This document shows, piece by piece, positions 1 to 5,937 of a stretch of DNA of 6,703 bases. The DNA is taken from positions 1 through 6,703 of the forward strand of contig CALKOE010000469.1 of the NCBI GenBank assembly GCA_938091985.1, in the 5' to 3' direction. Origin of the DNA: an uncultured Acidimicrobiales bacterium (GTDB lineage Bacteria; Actinomycetota; Acidimicrobiia; Acidimicrobiales; Aldehydirespiratoraceae). Both the position numbers and the translations under genes were made by a program. Below the pieces are notes generated by a model, which saw only the letters and a list, made by a program, of their open reading frames with translations, had not been told where the DNA came from and ran no database searches. Position 1 is the first letter of the stretch. The number at the start of each line of letters is the position of its first letter.

Positions 1-1
1 C

Positions 2-190
2 GTAGAGGTGCCGACCGGGCACGCCGACTTTCCGGGCGAGCTCTTGGGCACACCCCGCTCTTGGGCGGACCGGAAGTACAACATCGTCCACTGGACCACC
101 CAGGAACGTGGCGGCCACTTCGCAGCGTTCGAACAGCCCGATGCGTTTGCTTCTGACCTTTGGGCGTTTGGTCGGCTCTTCCGGGGGTGA
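2..190 (+). CDS. Alpha/beta-hydrolase, probable epoxide hydrolase, C-terminal end (partial)
   Basis: Only the last 62 codons are in the window; the reading frame is open at the left edge and ends in TGA at 188-190. The peptide ends with N-I-V-H-W-T, then R-G-G-H-F-A-A-F-E-Q-P about 23 residues before the stop, then an amphipathic last helix (DLWAFGRLF). The GGHFAAxEQP block is characteristic of microsomal-type epoxide hydrolases and related alpha/beta-hydrolases, in which this His (about residue 39 of the visible part) is the catalytic base of the Asp/Glu-His-Asp triad. Such enzymes hydrolyse epoxides to diols, usually in the cytoplasm. The nucleophile and the cap domain lie outside the window, so a haloalkane dehalogenase or another alpha/beta-hydrolase cannot be excluded. 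The next gene starts 35 bp downstream on the same strand, which allows co-transcription. Confidence 0.75.
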   Translation, partial: VEVPTGHADFPGELLGTPRSWADRKYNIVHWTTQERGGHFAAFEQPDAFASDLWAFGRLFRG

Positions 191-225
191 ACGCGGCGTC
201 GCCTACCATCCGGCAACGAACAACC

Positions 226-1002
226 ATGACTGTGAACCATCTCGACACGACGCGGCATCCGATCGCCGACGACAGCTACGTCGCGGCATGTCGTGATCGC
301 TTCGACCGCGACGGCGCGCTCGTGCTCCGCGGATTCGCAACGGACGCGGCGATCGCCCGGGTCGTGGCCCGGTCGCTGCCACGCGAAGCCGACGCGTTCT
401 ACGCGGACAAGACCCACAACGTCTACCTCACGGACCCGGACCCGGAACTTGGTTCCCACCACCCGTACAACCGGCAGGTTGTCAGCACGAAGGGCCTCAT
501 CGCCGACGACGAGGTCCCCGCAGACTCGCCGCTCCGCGAGATCTACGACGACATGTCATTCCGTTCGTTCCTCTGCAGCGTTCTCGGTATCGAGGAAGTG
601 CATCCATACGCCGACGAGTTGTCGTCGGTCAACGTCCACTTCGCGGCCGCCGGAATGGAGCTCGGCTGGCACTTCGACAACTCGTCGTTTGCGGTGACCA
701 TGCTCCTGCAGGCCCCGGAGGGGGGAGGCCACTTCGAGTTTGTCTCGGCGGTCCGCGACGCCGACAACGACGACATGGCGTTCGAACGTGTCGGCAAGAT
801 CCTCGACGGGAGCGAAGCCGTCGAGAGGCTGGAGTTTGAACCAGGCGACCTCGTGCTGTTCCGCGGTCGCAACGCCATGCACCGGGTCACACCCACGGTC
901 GGCGACACGACCCGCATCCTCGTTGTCTTCGCCTTCAACGATCGCCCTGGCGTTGCGCTCTCCGAGTCCGCGCTCGAGACGTTCTACGGTCGTCGGAGCT
1001 GA
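226..1002 (+). CDS. Fe(II)/2-oxoglutarate-dependent dioxygenase, BesD/HalD-like fold with intact HxD motif
   Basis: The protein is predicted to be a soluble 258-residue non-haem iron oxygenase that couples 2-oxoglutarate decarboxylation to C-H oxidation. The facial triad can be read directly: H149-F-D151 in GWHFDNSSF and H219 in GRNAMHRVTP. R230, eleven residues after the distal His, is the likely 2-oxoglutarate anchor. LLQAPEGGGHFEF (160-172) and EPGDLVLFRGR (205-215) build the double-stranded beta-helix. The overall pattern resembles, from memory, the small amino-acid halogenase/hydroxylase group that includes BesD. True halogenases have Gly in place of the triad Asp; D151 is present here, so hydroxylation or desaturation is expected rather than chlorination. 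The substrate is unknown, possibly a free amino acid. The ATG at 226 is preferred because the longer in-frame start at 160 lies inside the upstream hydrolase gene. No strong ribosome binding site is visible. The gene converges on the regulator gene, with 25 bp between the stops. Confidence 0.88.
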   Translation: MTVNHLDTTRHPIADDSYVAACRDRFDRDGALVLRGFATDAAIARVVARSLPREADAFYADKTHNVYLTDPDPELGSHHPYNRQVVSTKGLIADDEVPADSPLREIYDDMSFRSFLCSVLGIEEVHPYADELSSVNVHFAAAGMELGWHFDNSSFAVTMLLQAPEGGGHFEFVSAVRDADNDDMAFERVGKILDGSEAVERLEFEPGDLVLFRGRNAMHRVTPTVGDTTRILVVFAFNDRPGVALSESALETFYGRRS

Positions 1003-1027
1003 GCGCACCGGTGCACGGACGCACTCG
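1003..1027. other. Convergent intergenic gap with a short palindrome
   Basis: These 25 bp separate the stop codons of the plus-strand oxygenase gene and the minus-strand Fur-family gene. They contain a perfect 10-bp palindrome, GCACCGGTGC (1005-1014), and a possible 4-bp stem GTGC/GCAC with a 6-nt loop just after it. There is no T-tract on either strand, so an intrinsic terminator cannot be claimed. A second palindrome, CAGCTGCAGCTG (1029-1040), falls in the last codons of the regulator gene. Confidence 0.3.
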
Positions 1028-1465
1028 TCAGCTGCAGCTGGCGCAGGTACCGAGGAGATCGAGGCGGTGCGCAGTGGCGGTGAAGCCGGCTTGGCTGGCT
1101 GCGCGATGCAGCGCCTTGTCGAGGTTGGTCTCGGTGCGAGTGCCGAGCGAGAAGTCGATGACGTCGCCGCAGTTCGTGCAGATGAGGTGGTGGTGGTGCT
1201 CGGTGAGGTTTTCGGCGAGCTCGTAGCGGGCGAAGTCGTCGCTGGTCACGATGCGGGTGACGATGTCGGCTTCTTCCAGGGTGGTCAGGTTGCGGTAGAC
1301 GGTGGACTGCGGAAGTGAATCTTCGGCCGCGACTATCTGGGTGATGGTGAGCGGGCCGTCGCCGGCTTGCAGTGCGGCGACAAGGCGTCGACGGCTGCTC
1401 GTGTAGCGCTGGTTGGTTCGTCGGAGGAGCGCGGCGGCCTCCTCGTCAAGCTCATCGTCGGTCAT
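1028..1465 (-). CDS. zur: Fur-family metalloregulator, probable zinc uptake regulator Zur
   Basis: The 145-residue length is normal for Fur proteins. The N-terminal winged helix spans about residues 10-80, with the recognition helix in S50-LPQSTVYRNLTTLEEADIV. The dimerisation and metal domain follows: E89-HHHH-LICTNC (H90-H93, C96, C99), the D101-VIDF strand, and a second pair C141-A-S-C144. Two CxxC pairs form the structural zinc site of Zur/PerR/Fur members, and the His run supplies the sensing site. Family knowledge says the metal-loaded dimer represses uptake genes. Zinc is inferred from the adjoining znuABC-type genes and the operator sequences; Fur (iron) or Mur (manganese) specificity is not excluded by sequence alone. 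The ATG at 1465 was chosen because it gives the family's usual N-terminus, and GGTAG lies about 10 nt upstream. A GTG four codons earlier is the alternative. The gene lies 56 bp downstream of znuC on the same strand with no operator of its own, so it is probably co-transcribed and autoregulated. Confidence 0.9.
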   Translation of the reverse strand: MTDDELDEEAAALLRRTNQRYTSSRRRLVAALQAGDGPLTITQIVAAEDSLPQSTVYRNLTTLEEADIVTRIVTSDDFARYELAENLTEHHHHLICTNCGDVIDFSLGTRTETNLDKALHRAASQAGFTATAHRLDLLGTCASCS

Positions 1466-1521
1466 CAATTTCACGCTACCGCGGACTGGGAATGGCTGAG
1501 AAGGGGGCAGCTGCGCGCATA

Positions 1522-2259
1522 TCAGTGGTCGTGATGTGGGTCGTCGAGGATCACGTTGTCGCCTACACGGATGAGCTGTCCGCTGAAGCCTTGTTGGAGG
1601 TGTTCTTCCGTGAGCACGGCGCTGGGTGGCCCGACGGCGATCGGGGTCGTGTCGAGGAGGAGGACCTGGTGGCATCGGCGGGCGTCGTCGAGGCTGTGGG
1701 TGGTCATCACGACCGTGCGCCCGGAGGCGACCTCCTCATCGATGACATCGAGGATGAGGGCGCGTGAAGCGAGGTCGAGTCCGTTCACTGGTTCGTCGAG
1801 GAGGAGGACGTCGCACTCCTGGGCCAGGCCCTGGGCGACGAGTACGCGCTGGCGTTGGCCACCGGAGAGGTCGTGAAACTGGCGAGAAGCGAGATCCGCG
1901 ATTGCCATGCGGGCGAGCGCTCGGTCGATCGCGTCGCGGTCGGCGGGTCGAAAGCGACGGAGCAGGCCGACGGTGGGGTAGCGGGCCAGCGAGACCGTGT
2001 CGCGCACGGTGATCGGCAGGCTCTTGTCGACGTCGGTGGCCTGGAGAACCAGTGCCGGAGGGGGGCCGGTGACATGGGCCGTGCCGGTAGAGGGTTTGAC
2101 TGTCCTCGCAATCGCGGCGAGCAGTGTGGACTTGCCGGAGCCGTTGGGTCCGATGACTGCCAGTGACGACCCCGCGGGCACCGTCAGGTCGACGCCGGAC
2201 AGCGCGACGGCGTCGCCGTAGCGGACTTCGAGATTCTCGGCGGTGATCGCTGATGTCAC
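1522..2259 (-). CDS. znuC: Zinc ABC transporter ATP-binding protein ZnuC
   Basis: This is the cytoplasmic ATPase of a metal-import ABC transporter, 245 residues long and complete. All the nucleotide-binding motifs are visible: Walker A G37-PNGSGKST45, Q-loop Q73, signature L131-SGGQ135 followed by RQR, Walker B V151-LLLDEP157 with catalytic E156, D-loop N159-GLD162 and H-loop H188 in MTTH. The start is GTG at 2259 (the minus-strand codon reads GTG-ACA-TCA); no nearer in-frame start would preserve the first beta strand (AENLEVRYG). Only a weak Shine-Dalgarno sequence is seen. The protein ends in an unusual acidic/His tail, DDPHHDH. The assignment to zinc rests on linkage to znuA and znuB, because the ATPase itself does not reveal its substrate. 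The gene diverges from znuA, with an operator candidate 25 bp upstream of its start, and is followed by the Fur-family gene in the same orientation. Confidence 0.92.
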   Translation of the reverse strand: MTSAITAENLEVRYGDAVALSGVDLTVPAGSSLAVIGPNGSGKSTLLAAIARTVKPSTGTAHVTGPPPALVLQATDVDKSLPITVRDTVSLARYPTVGLLRRFRPADRDAIDRALARMAIADLASRQFHDLSGGQRQRVLVAQGLAQECDVLLLDEPVNGLDLASRALILDVIDEEVASGRTVVMTTHSLDDARRCHQVLLLDTTPIAVGPPSAVLTEEHLQQGFSGQLIRVGDNVILDDPHHDH

Positions 2260-2284
2260 GAGTTCAGCGTAGTTCCCATTGATT

Positions 2285-2299
2285 TGAAAATGATTCTCA
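2285..2299. promoter_or_regulatory. Zur/Fur-type operator candidate 1 (znuC-proximal)
   Basis: The sequence TGAAAATGATTCTCA is a 7-1-7 inverted repeat; the two arms match at 6 of 7 positions. From memory it closely resembles the actinobacterial Zur consensus TGAAAATGATTTTCA, with one difference (C for T at 2296). It is AT-rich within GC-rich surroundings and lies 25 bp upstream of the znuC GTG, where a bound dimer would cover the likely promoter or transcription start of the minus-strand arm. Zinc-dependent repression is inferred from the neighbouring genes. Confidence 0.8.
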
Positions 2300-2342
2300 T
2301 TCCCACTTGTCTCCCAGTCAGGTGGTGTCTAAAGTGCAGAAA

Positions 2343-2357
2343 TGATAATGAGTCTCA
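2343..2357. promoter_or_regulatory. Zur/Fur-type operator candidate 2 (znuA-proximal)
   Basis: TGATAATGAGTCTCA shares 13 of 15 bases with candidate 1; its two arms match at 5 of 7 positions, so it may be the weaker site. Its centre is 58 bp from that of candidate 1, and its right edge is 16 bp from the znuA ATG. The left arm TGATAAT is also the classical Fur-box half-site, so sequence alone does not separate Zur from Fur. Binding here would block the znuA-znuB promoter. Confidence 0.72.
2344..2349 (+). promoter_or_regulatory. Possible -10 hexamer for znuA-znuB
   Basis: GATAAT matches the bacterial -10 consensus TATAAT at five of six positions and lies inside operator candidate 2. It would place transcription initiation near 2356, about 18 nt ahead of the ATG. 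No good -35 hexamer sits at 16-18 bp spacing (the region reads GGTGGT), so this is a weak call. Confidence 0.3.
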
Positions 2358-2373
2358 GTATTGGTGCAAACGG

Positions 2374-3348
2374 ATGAGGCGCTCGCCGCTTCGAGTTCCG
2401 GCCGCGCTACTGGCCGGTGCCGCACTCGTGCTCGTCGGTTGCGGTGGTGACGACGGTTCCTCCGCTGGCGTTCCCGGCGGTGATCGTCCGACGGTGGTGG
2501 TGACCACCAACATCCTGGGCGACGTGGTCGAGAACCTCGTCGGTGACGAGCTGCGCGTTGTCACGATCATGCCGGTCGGGTCAGATCCACATGCCTTTCA
2601 GGCTTCGGCGCAGCAGGTCGCGCAGATCGGTGATGCCGACGGCCTGATCGTCAATGGCGCGGGATTCGAGGAGGGGCTCCTTGACGTGCTCGAGTCGGCT
2701 GAGAATGACGGAGTGCCGGTGTTCGAGGCCATCGAAGTCGTGGAGACCATCGCGTTCGGCGCTGGTAGCCACGACGATCACGACGAAGAGGGTGAGCACG
2801 ACGATCACGAGGGCGTGGATCCGCACTTCTTCACCGACCCTGCCCGGATGGCGCGGGCTGCGGACGGGATCGTTGCGTTCCTGATCGCCAATGTCGATGG
2901 CGTCGACGTCACCGCATTAGAGGCCAACGCAGCGTCCTACGTTGCGCGGCTCGAGTCGCTCGACGACGATGTCGAGGCGCTCCTGGGAGCGATTCCACCG
3001 GCGCGGCGGGTGCTGGTGACCAACCACGAGGTCTTCGGCTACTTCGCTGATCGATACGGGTTCGAAGTCGCCGGCACCATCATCCCGAGTGGCTCCACTG
3101 CCGACGCCGCTAGCGCCCAGGCACTGGCTGAGCTGGCCGAGTTGATCGAACGCGAGGGAGTGCCGGCGATCTTTGCCGACACCTCTTCGTCAGGCGAGCT
3201 TGCCTCGACGCTGGCTGCTGAGGTCGGCGATACCGGCGTGGTCGAGTTGTTCTCCGAGTCGCTCGGATCCGACGGTTCGGACGGAGCAACGTACCTCGAC
3301 ATGATTCGCGTCAACGCAGAACGCATCTCCGACGCGCTCTCCGGCTGA
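2374..3348 (+). CDS. znuA: Zinc-binding lipoprotein of ABC importer, ZnuA
   Basis: This is the 324-residue substrate-binding component (cluster A-I, SBP_bac_9 family), anchored outside the membrane. A lipoprotein signal peptide opens it: basic MRRSPLR, hydrophobic AALLAGAALVL, and lipobox L20-V-G-C23, with C23 the lipidated residue. The mature domain starts at about T40-VVVTTNILGD. Likely metal ligands are H73 in GSDPHAF, H151 in DPHFF, H218 in TNHEVFGYF and D269 in FADTS. Mn-binding relatives usually carry Glu at the H218 position, so His favours zinc. Between the first two ligands is a flexible acidic His-rich loop, residues 133-146 (H133, H136, H142, H145), typical of ZnuA-type proteins and thought to gather zinc. 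The ATG at 2374 was chosen because longer in-frame starts (2284, 2290) would run through both operators and bury the signal peptide. znuB begins 14 bp after the stop, so the two form one transcription unit. Confidence 0.93.
   Translation: MRRSPLRVPAALLAGAALVLVGCGGDDGSSAGVPGGDRPTVVVTTNILGDVVENLVGDELRVVTIMPVGSDPHAFQASAQQVAQIGDADGLIVNGAGFEEGLLDVLESAENDGVPVFEAIEVVETIAFGAGSHDDHDEEGEHDDHEGVDPHFFTDPARMARAADGIVAFLIANVDGVDVTALEANAASYVARLESLDDDVEALLGAIPPARRVLVTNHEVFGYFADRYGFEVAGTIIPSGSTADAASAQALAELAELIEREGVPAIFADTSSSGELASTLAAEVGDTGVVELFSESLGSDGSDGATYLDMIRVNAERISDALSG
2770..2810 (+). repeat. Short direct repeat encoding the ZnuA His loop
   Basis: The 14-mer CACGACGATCACGA occurs exactly at 2770-2783 and again at 2797-2810, nine codons apart in the same frame. 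It encodes HDDH followed by D or E in each copy. The identical codon use suggests a small internal duplication that doubled the zinc-gathering motif, although His-Asp runs have limited synonymous choice. Confidence 0.7.
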
Positions 3349-3362
3349 GTCCAGGCCGCAGG

Positions 3363-4223
3363 ATGGACTACGTATTCGACGCGTTCGAGCCGGCTTTCAT
3401 GCAGCGGGCCCTCGTCGGCAGCCTCGTCGCTGTGATCGCAACATCGCTCGTCGGCACTTGGGTCGTGCTGCGGGGCCTCGCCTTCCTGGGCGACGCGCTC
3501 GCGCACGGTGTGATTCCGGGCATCGCTCTGGCCGTGTTGTGGGGGTTCAGTCCGATCATCGGCGCGTTTGCCGCGGCATTGGTGATGAGCGGTCTGGTGA
3601 GCGTCGTTTCGACCCGCACTGTGGTCCGCGAGGACACCGCCATTGGGTTGCTGTTCGTCGGGATGCTCTCATTGGGGATCGTGATCGTGTCGCGGGCCCA
3701 GTCGTTCTCGACCGAGGTCACTGCGCTGTTGTTCGGAGATGTTCTGGGGGTGACGGTCGGCGACATTCGCGCCCAGTTGGTCGCCACGGCCGTGGTCGGA
3801 TTGGTCACGGTCGTGTTGTATCGACCCTTCCTCGCGCTCACGTTCAACCGGACGAAGGCCCAGACACTTGGCATGCGGCCCGGCCTCGCACAGACCGCGA
3901 TGTTGGCCCTGCTGGCCTTGAGCATCGTGGCCAGCTTCCAGGCCATCGGCTCCTTGTTGGTGTTCGGTCTGCTGGTCGGACCGCCTGCAACCGCGTCGCT
4001 GCTCGTGCATCGCGTCCCGATCATCATGATGACCTCAGTGGCGTTTGGCGCAGCCGCCGTCGTCGCCGGGCTAGTTGTGAGTTTCCAACACGGCACTGCT
4101 GGCGGTGCCACCATCGCAGGGTTCAGTGTCCTGCAATTCTTCGTGGTCCTGATCGGTCGTGAGATGTTCGAGGCTCTTCGCGACACGAGTGGAAACACCC
4201 CGTCGAATGCACTTGCGACGTGA
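3363..4223 (+). CDS. znuB: Zinc ABC transporter permease ZnuB (ABC-3 family)
   Basis: The 286-residue integral membrane protein forms the metal channel, presumably as a homodimer with ZnuC on its cytoplasmic side and ZnuA docking outside. About eight or nine hydrophobic segments can be seen, roughly at 18-37, 49-60, 62-84, 93-110, 137-153, 176-193, 195-216, 220-241 and 246-266. ABC-3 hallmarks are G43-DALAHGVIPGIAL near the start, STRTVVREDTAIGL (83-96) and LLVGPPATASLL (203-214), the last near the ATPase coupling region. The ATG at 3363 follows znuA by 14 bp; a poor ribosome binding site and close spacing suggest translation dependent on znuA. Zinc versus manganese cannot be told from the permease alone. 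The stop codon lies 4 bp from that of the convergent YibE/F gene. Confidence 0.93.
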   Translation: MDYVFDAFEPAFMQRALVGSLVAVIATSLVGTWVVLRGLAFLGDALAHGVIPGIALAVLWGFSPIIGAFAAALVMSGLVSVVSTRTVVREDTAIGLLFVGMLSLGIVIVSRAQSFSTEVTALLFGDVLGVTVGDIRAQLVATAVVGLVTVVLYRPFLALTFNRTKAQTLGMRPGLAQTAMLALLALSIVASFQAIGSLLVFGLLVGPPATASLLVHRVPIIMMTSVAFGAAAVVAGLVVSFQHGTAGGATIAGFSVLQFFVVLIGREMFEALRDTSGNTPSNALAT

Positions 4224-4227
4224 GCGC

Positions 4228-5592
4228 TCAGTCGTCGCCCACGGGTCCGAAGTCCTCCCACCGCGGTTCGATCCGAGGGGAAGACTCACTCGGTGCTTCG
4301 ACGTCCTGAGCCGTTGTTGGGCTGGGCGAAGGGTCAGCGGTGGGCGCGGTCCCGTCGGTCGGGGCAGCAACCTCACCGGTCGCGGGGCGAAGAACTATGG
4401 CTGCGAGCGTTGTGGTGATCGGGACTGCGGCAACAAGACCGATCGACCCGCACAGCGTGCGCACGATCTCGACGGCAATGAGCTCGGAGTTCGCCAGCAT
4501 GTCCAAGGGCTGATCCGAGACTGCGAACAACAAGATCAGCGGCATGCTGGCGCCCGCGTAGGCCAACAACAGCGTGTTCACCGTCGAGGCGATGTGGTCA
4601 CGCCCGACCCGGATACCTGAGGCAACGAGTTCGGTGGTCGGTAGGTGTGGGCTGTGGCGTCGAAGCTCCGCAACCGTCGCGACCTGAGTGACCGTCACGT
4701 CGTCGAGTGCACCGAGCGCACCGATCACGGCGCCACCGAGCAGAAGTGCGCTGAGGTCGAGGTTCTCCGCGATGAACGGCAATATGAGCGACTCTTCGGT
4801 CGCGAATCCACTGAACTGGGCGAGCTCGAAGAACGTCCACGAGAGGCCGAGCGTCAGTCCCAGCGCGGCCAGCGTTCCGGCGAGCGCGACCGTTGTTGTG
4901 GGTGTGAATCCGTGGGTCAGATAGAGACTGATGAACGCGATCGCCGACGCCGCGACCACAGCTACCAGCAGCGGATCGTTCCCATCGAGCGCCGACGGTG
5001 CGACAAACGCGACCAAGACGACCAACGTGGCGGCCATCGCCACGAGGGCCAGCACGCCTCGGAATCGGCCGAGCCCGATCACGACGAGGGCGAACAGTCC
5101 GGCCAGCCACAGCAGCGGCATGCGCCGGTCTTGGTCGGCATAGAAGTAGAAGTTCGTCGAGTCTTCGTAGCCGAGGATGATCTGATCACCCACCGCGAAT
5201 TCGGGGACCGATTGATCGAACATCAAGTTGATCTCCGGTAGAGCGACCACTGCGCCGGCCTCGGGACCTTCGTGCACGATGAGGGTCACCGTCCGACAGT
5301 CCTGCGGATTCTCATTAGTGGAGTAGCTGCACCGATGATCCCGCACTTCCTCCACGGTGGCGCTCAACCGGTCGGTGACCAGCCCGATCTCGTCAGCATT
5401 GGCGATCGCAGTTCGGCGCCCTTCACCAGTAGGCCACAAAACCACCCCGCCCACGATTGTCGCGACCGCGGTCACCGCCAGAGCGGCGAGCACCACACGC
5501 AGGATGGGATCGCGAGCCCAGACCCGCCAGCCGCCATCCAAGCCGTGATCATGTCCGTGAGAATGACTCGGCGGCACTGACTCGCCGCTCAA
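4228..5592 (-). CDS. YibE/F-family multipass membrane protein with His cluster at N-terminus
   Basis: A 454-residue protein of the YibE/F-like family, whose biochemical role is poorly defined; a transport function is often assumed. The order is: a cytoplasmic N-terminus with H10-S-H-G-H-D-H16; a membrane anchor at about 31-52; an extracytoplasmic domain at about 60-155 with two cysteines (C88, C99) that could pair; a block of membrane helices at about 159-403; and a Pro/Ser/Thr/Ala-rich acidic tail at about 405-454. The family core is recognised by GALGALDDVTVTQ (291-303) and GRDHIASTVNTLLLAYAG (330-347). The TTG at 5592 is preferred as start because GAGG lies 7 nt before it; a GTG five codons later is possible. 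Both starts keep the His cluster. The gene faces znuB tail to tail and is not in the zinc operon; a zinc link would rest only on the His cluster and on position. Confidence 0.85.
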   Translation of the reverse strand: MSGESVPPSHSHGHDHGLDGGWRVWARDPILRVVLAALAVTAVATIVGGVVLWPTGEGRRTAIANADEIGLVTDRLSATVEEVRDHRCSYSTNENPQDCRTVTLIVHEGPEAGAVVALPEINLMFDQSVPEFAVGDQIILGYEDSTNFYFYADQDRRMPLLWLAGLFALVVIGLGRFRGVLALVAMAATLVVLVAFVAPSALDGNDPLLVAVVAASAIAFISLYLTHGFTPTTTVALAGTLAALGLTLGLSWTFFELAQFSGFATEESLILPFIAENLDLSALLLGGAVIGALGALDDVTVTQVATVAELRRHSPHLPTTELVASGIRVGRDHIASTVNTLLLAYAGASMPLILLFAVSDQPLDMLANSELIAVEIVRTLCGSIGLVAAVPITTTLAAIVLRPATGEVAAPTDGTAPTADPSPSPTTAQDVEAPSESSPRIEPRWEDFGPVGDD

Positions 5593-5599
5593 CGTCGAG

Positions 5600-5603
5600 C
5601 CTC
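5600..5603 (-). promoter_or_regulatory. Ribosome binding site supporting the TTG start of the YibE/F gene
   Basis: On the minus strand GAGG is followed by a 7-nt spacer and then TTG at 5592-5590. This is the best Shine-Dalgarno match near the N-terminus and decides the start in favour of TTG over the GTG at 5577. Confidence 0.55.
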
Positions 5604-5933
5604 GATTCCCGCTCGGTCAGCGCCCGACGATCTCCTCGGGTTCGAAACCATCACCGCACGCTAGGACAGCCCGCGGTGCGAAGGAGGGAGCGGGCCGGGA
5701 GGGCACAACAGACTCCGTTCGCCAGGTGCGCGCCATAGCGGACAGCGGAGGGAATGGGGTTCGAACTTGTGGACAGTTAGGCCATCGACGACACCTACAC
5801 CATGATCCTGCGCCCGCAGCTCAGCCGGCTCGCCGAGTCCACGGGTCTGCGCACAGGTCCTGTCCGAACCGCTGAGGGGTGCAGCTTCCTCCACACTGAC
5901 CAGCCAATACAGTGGCCACTCGCGGCGCCTTGG

Positions 5934-5937
5934 AAGG
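5934..5937 (+). promoter_or_regulatory. Ribosome binding site for the LLM monooxygenase gene
   Basis: AAGG within GGAAGGTAGGGA lies 7 nt ahead of the GTG at 5945 and supports that start over in-frame TTG 5930 and GTG 5912. Confidence 0.55.

Noticed and set aside
160..225. Upstream start extending the dioxygenase by 22 codons
   Set aside because: It would overlap the end of the hydrolase gene, and the added residues match no family N-terminus; ATG 226 is a better start.
1005..1014. Palindrome GCACCGGTGC as an intrinsic terminator
   Set aside because: It has no loop and is not followed by a T-tract on either strand.
2284..2373. Longer ZnuA starting at TTG 2284 or ATG 2290
   Set aside because: The extension is translated from the two operators and would place the lipoprotein signal peptide more than 30 residues inside the protein.
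3368..4261. Long minus-strand open frame opposite znuB
   Set aside because: It is Thr/Pro/Ala/Arg-rich low-complexity sequence with no recognisable domain; the znuB frame on the other strand is a clear ABC-3 permease.
5305..5316. GATTCTCATT resembling half of the Zur box
   Set aside because: The other arm is absent and the bases lie deep in the YibE/F coding region, encoding Asn-Glu-Asn.
5638..5646. GGGTTCGAA, repeated at 5757-5765, resembling the T-loop of a tRNA
   Set aside because: Neither copy, on either strand, has five-base-pair T-stems around the loop or an acceptor stem and anticodon arm at the right distance.
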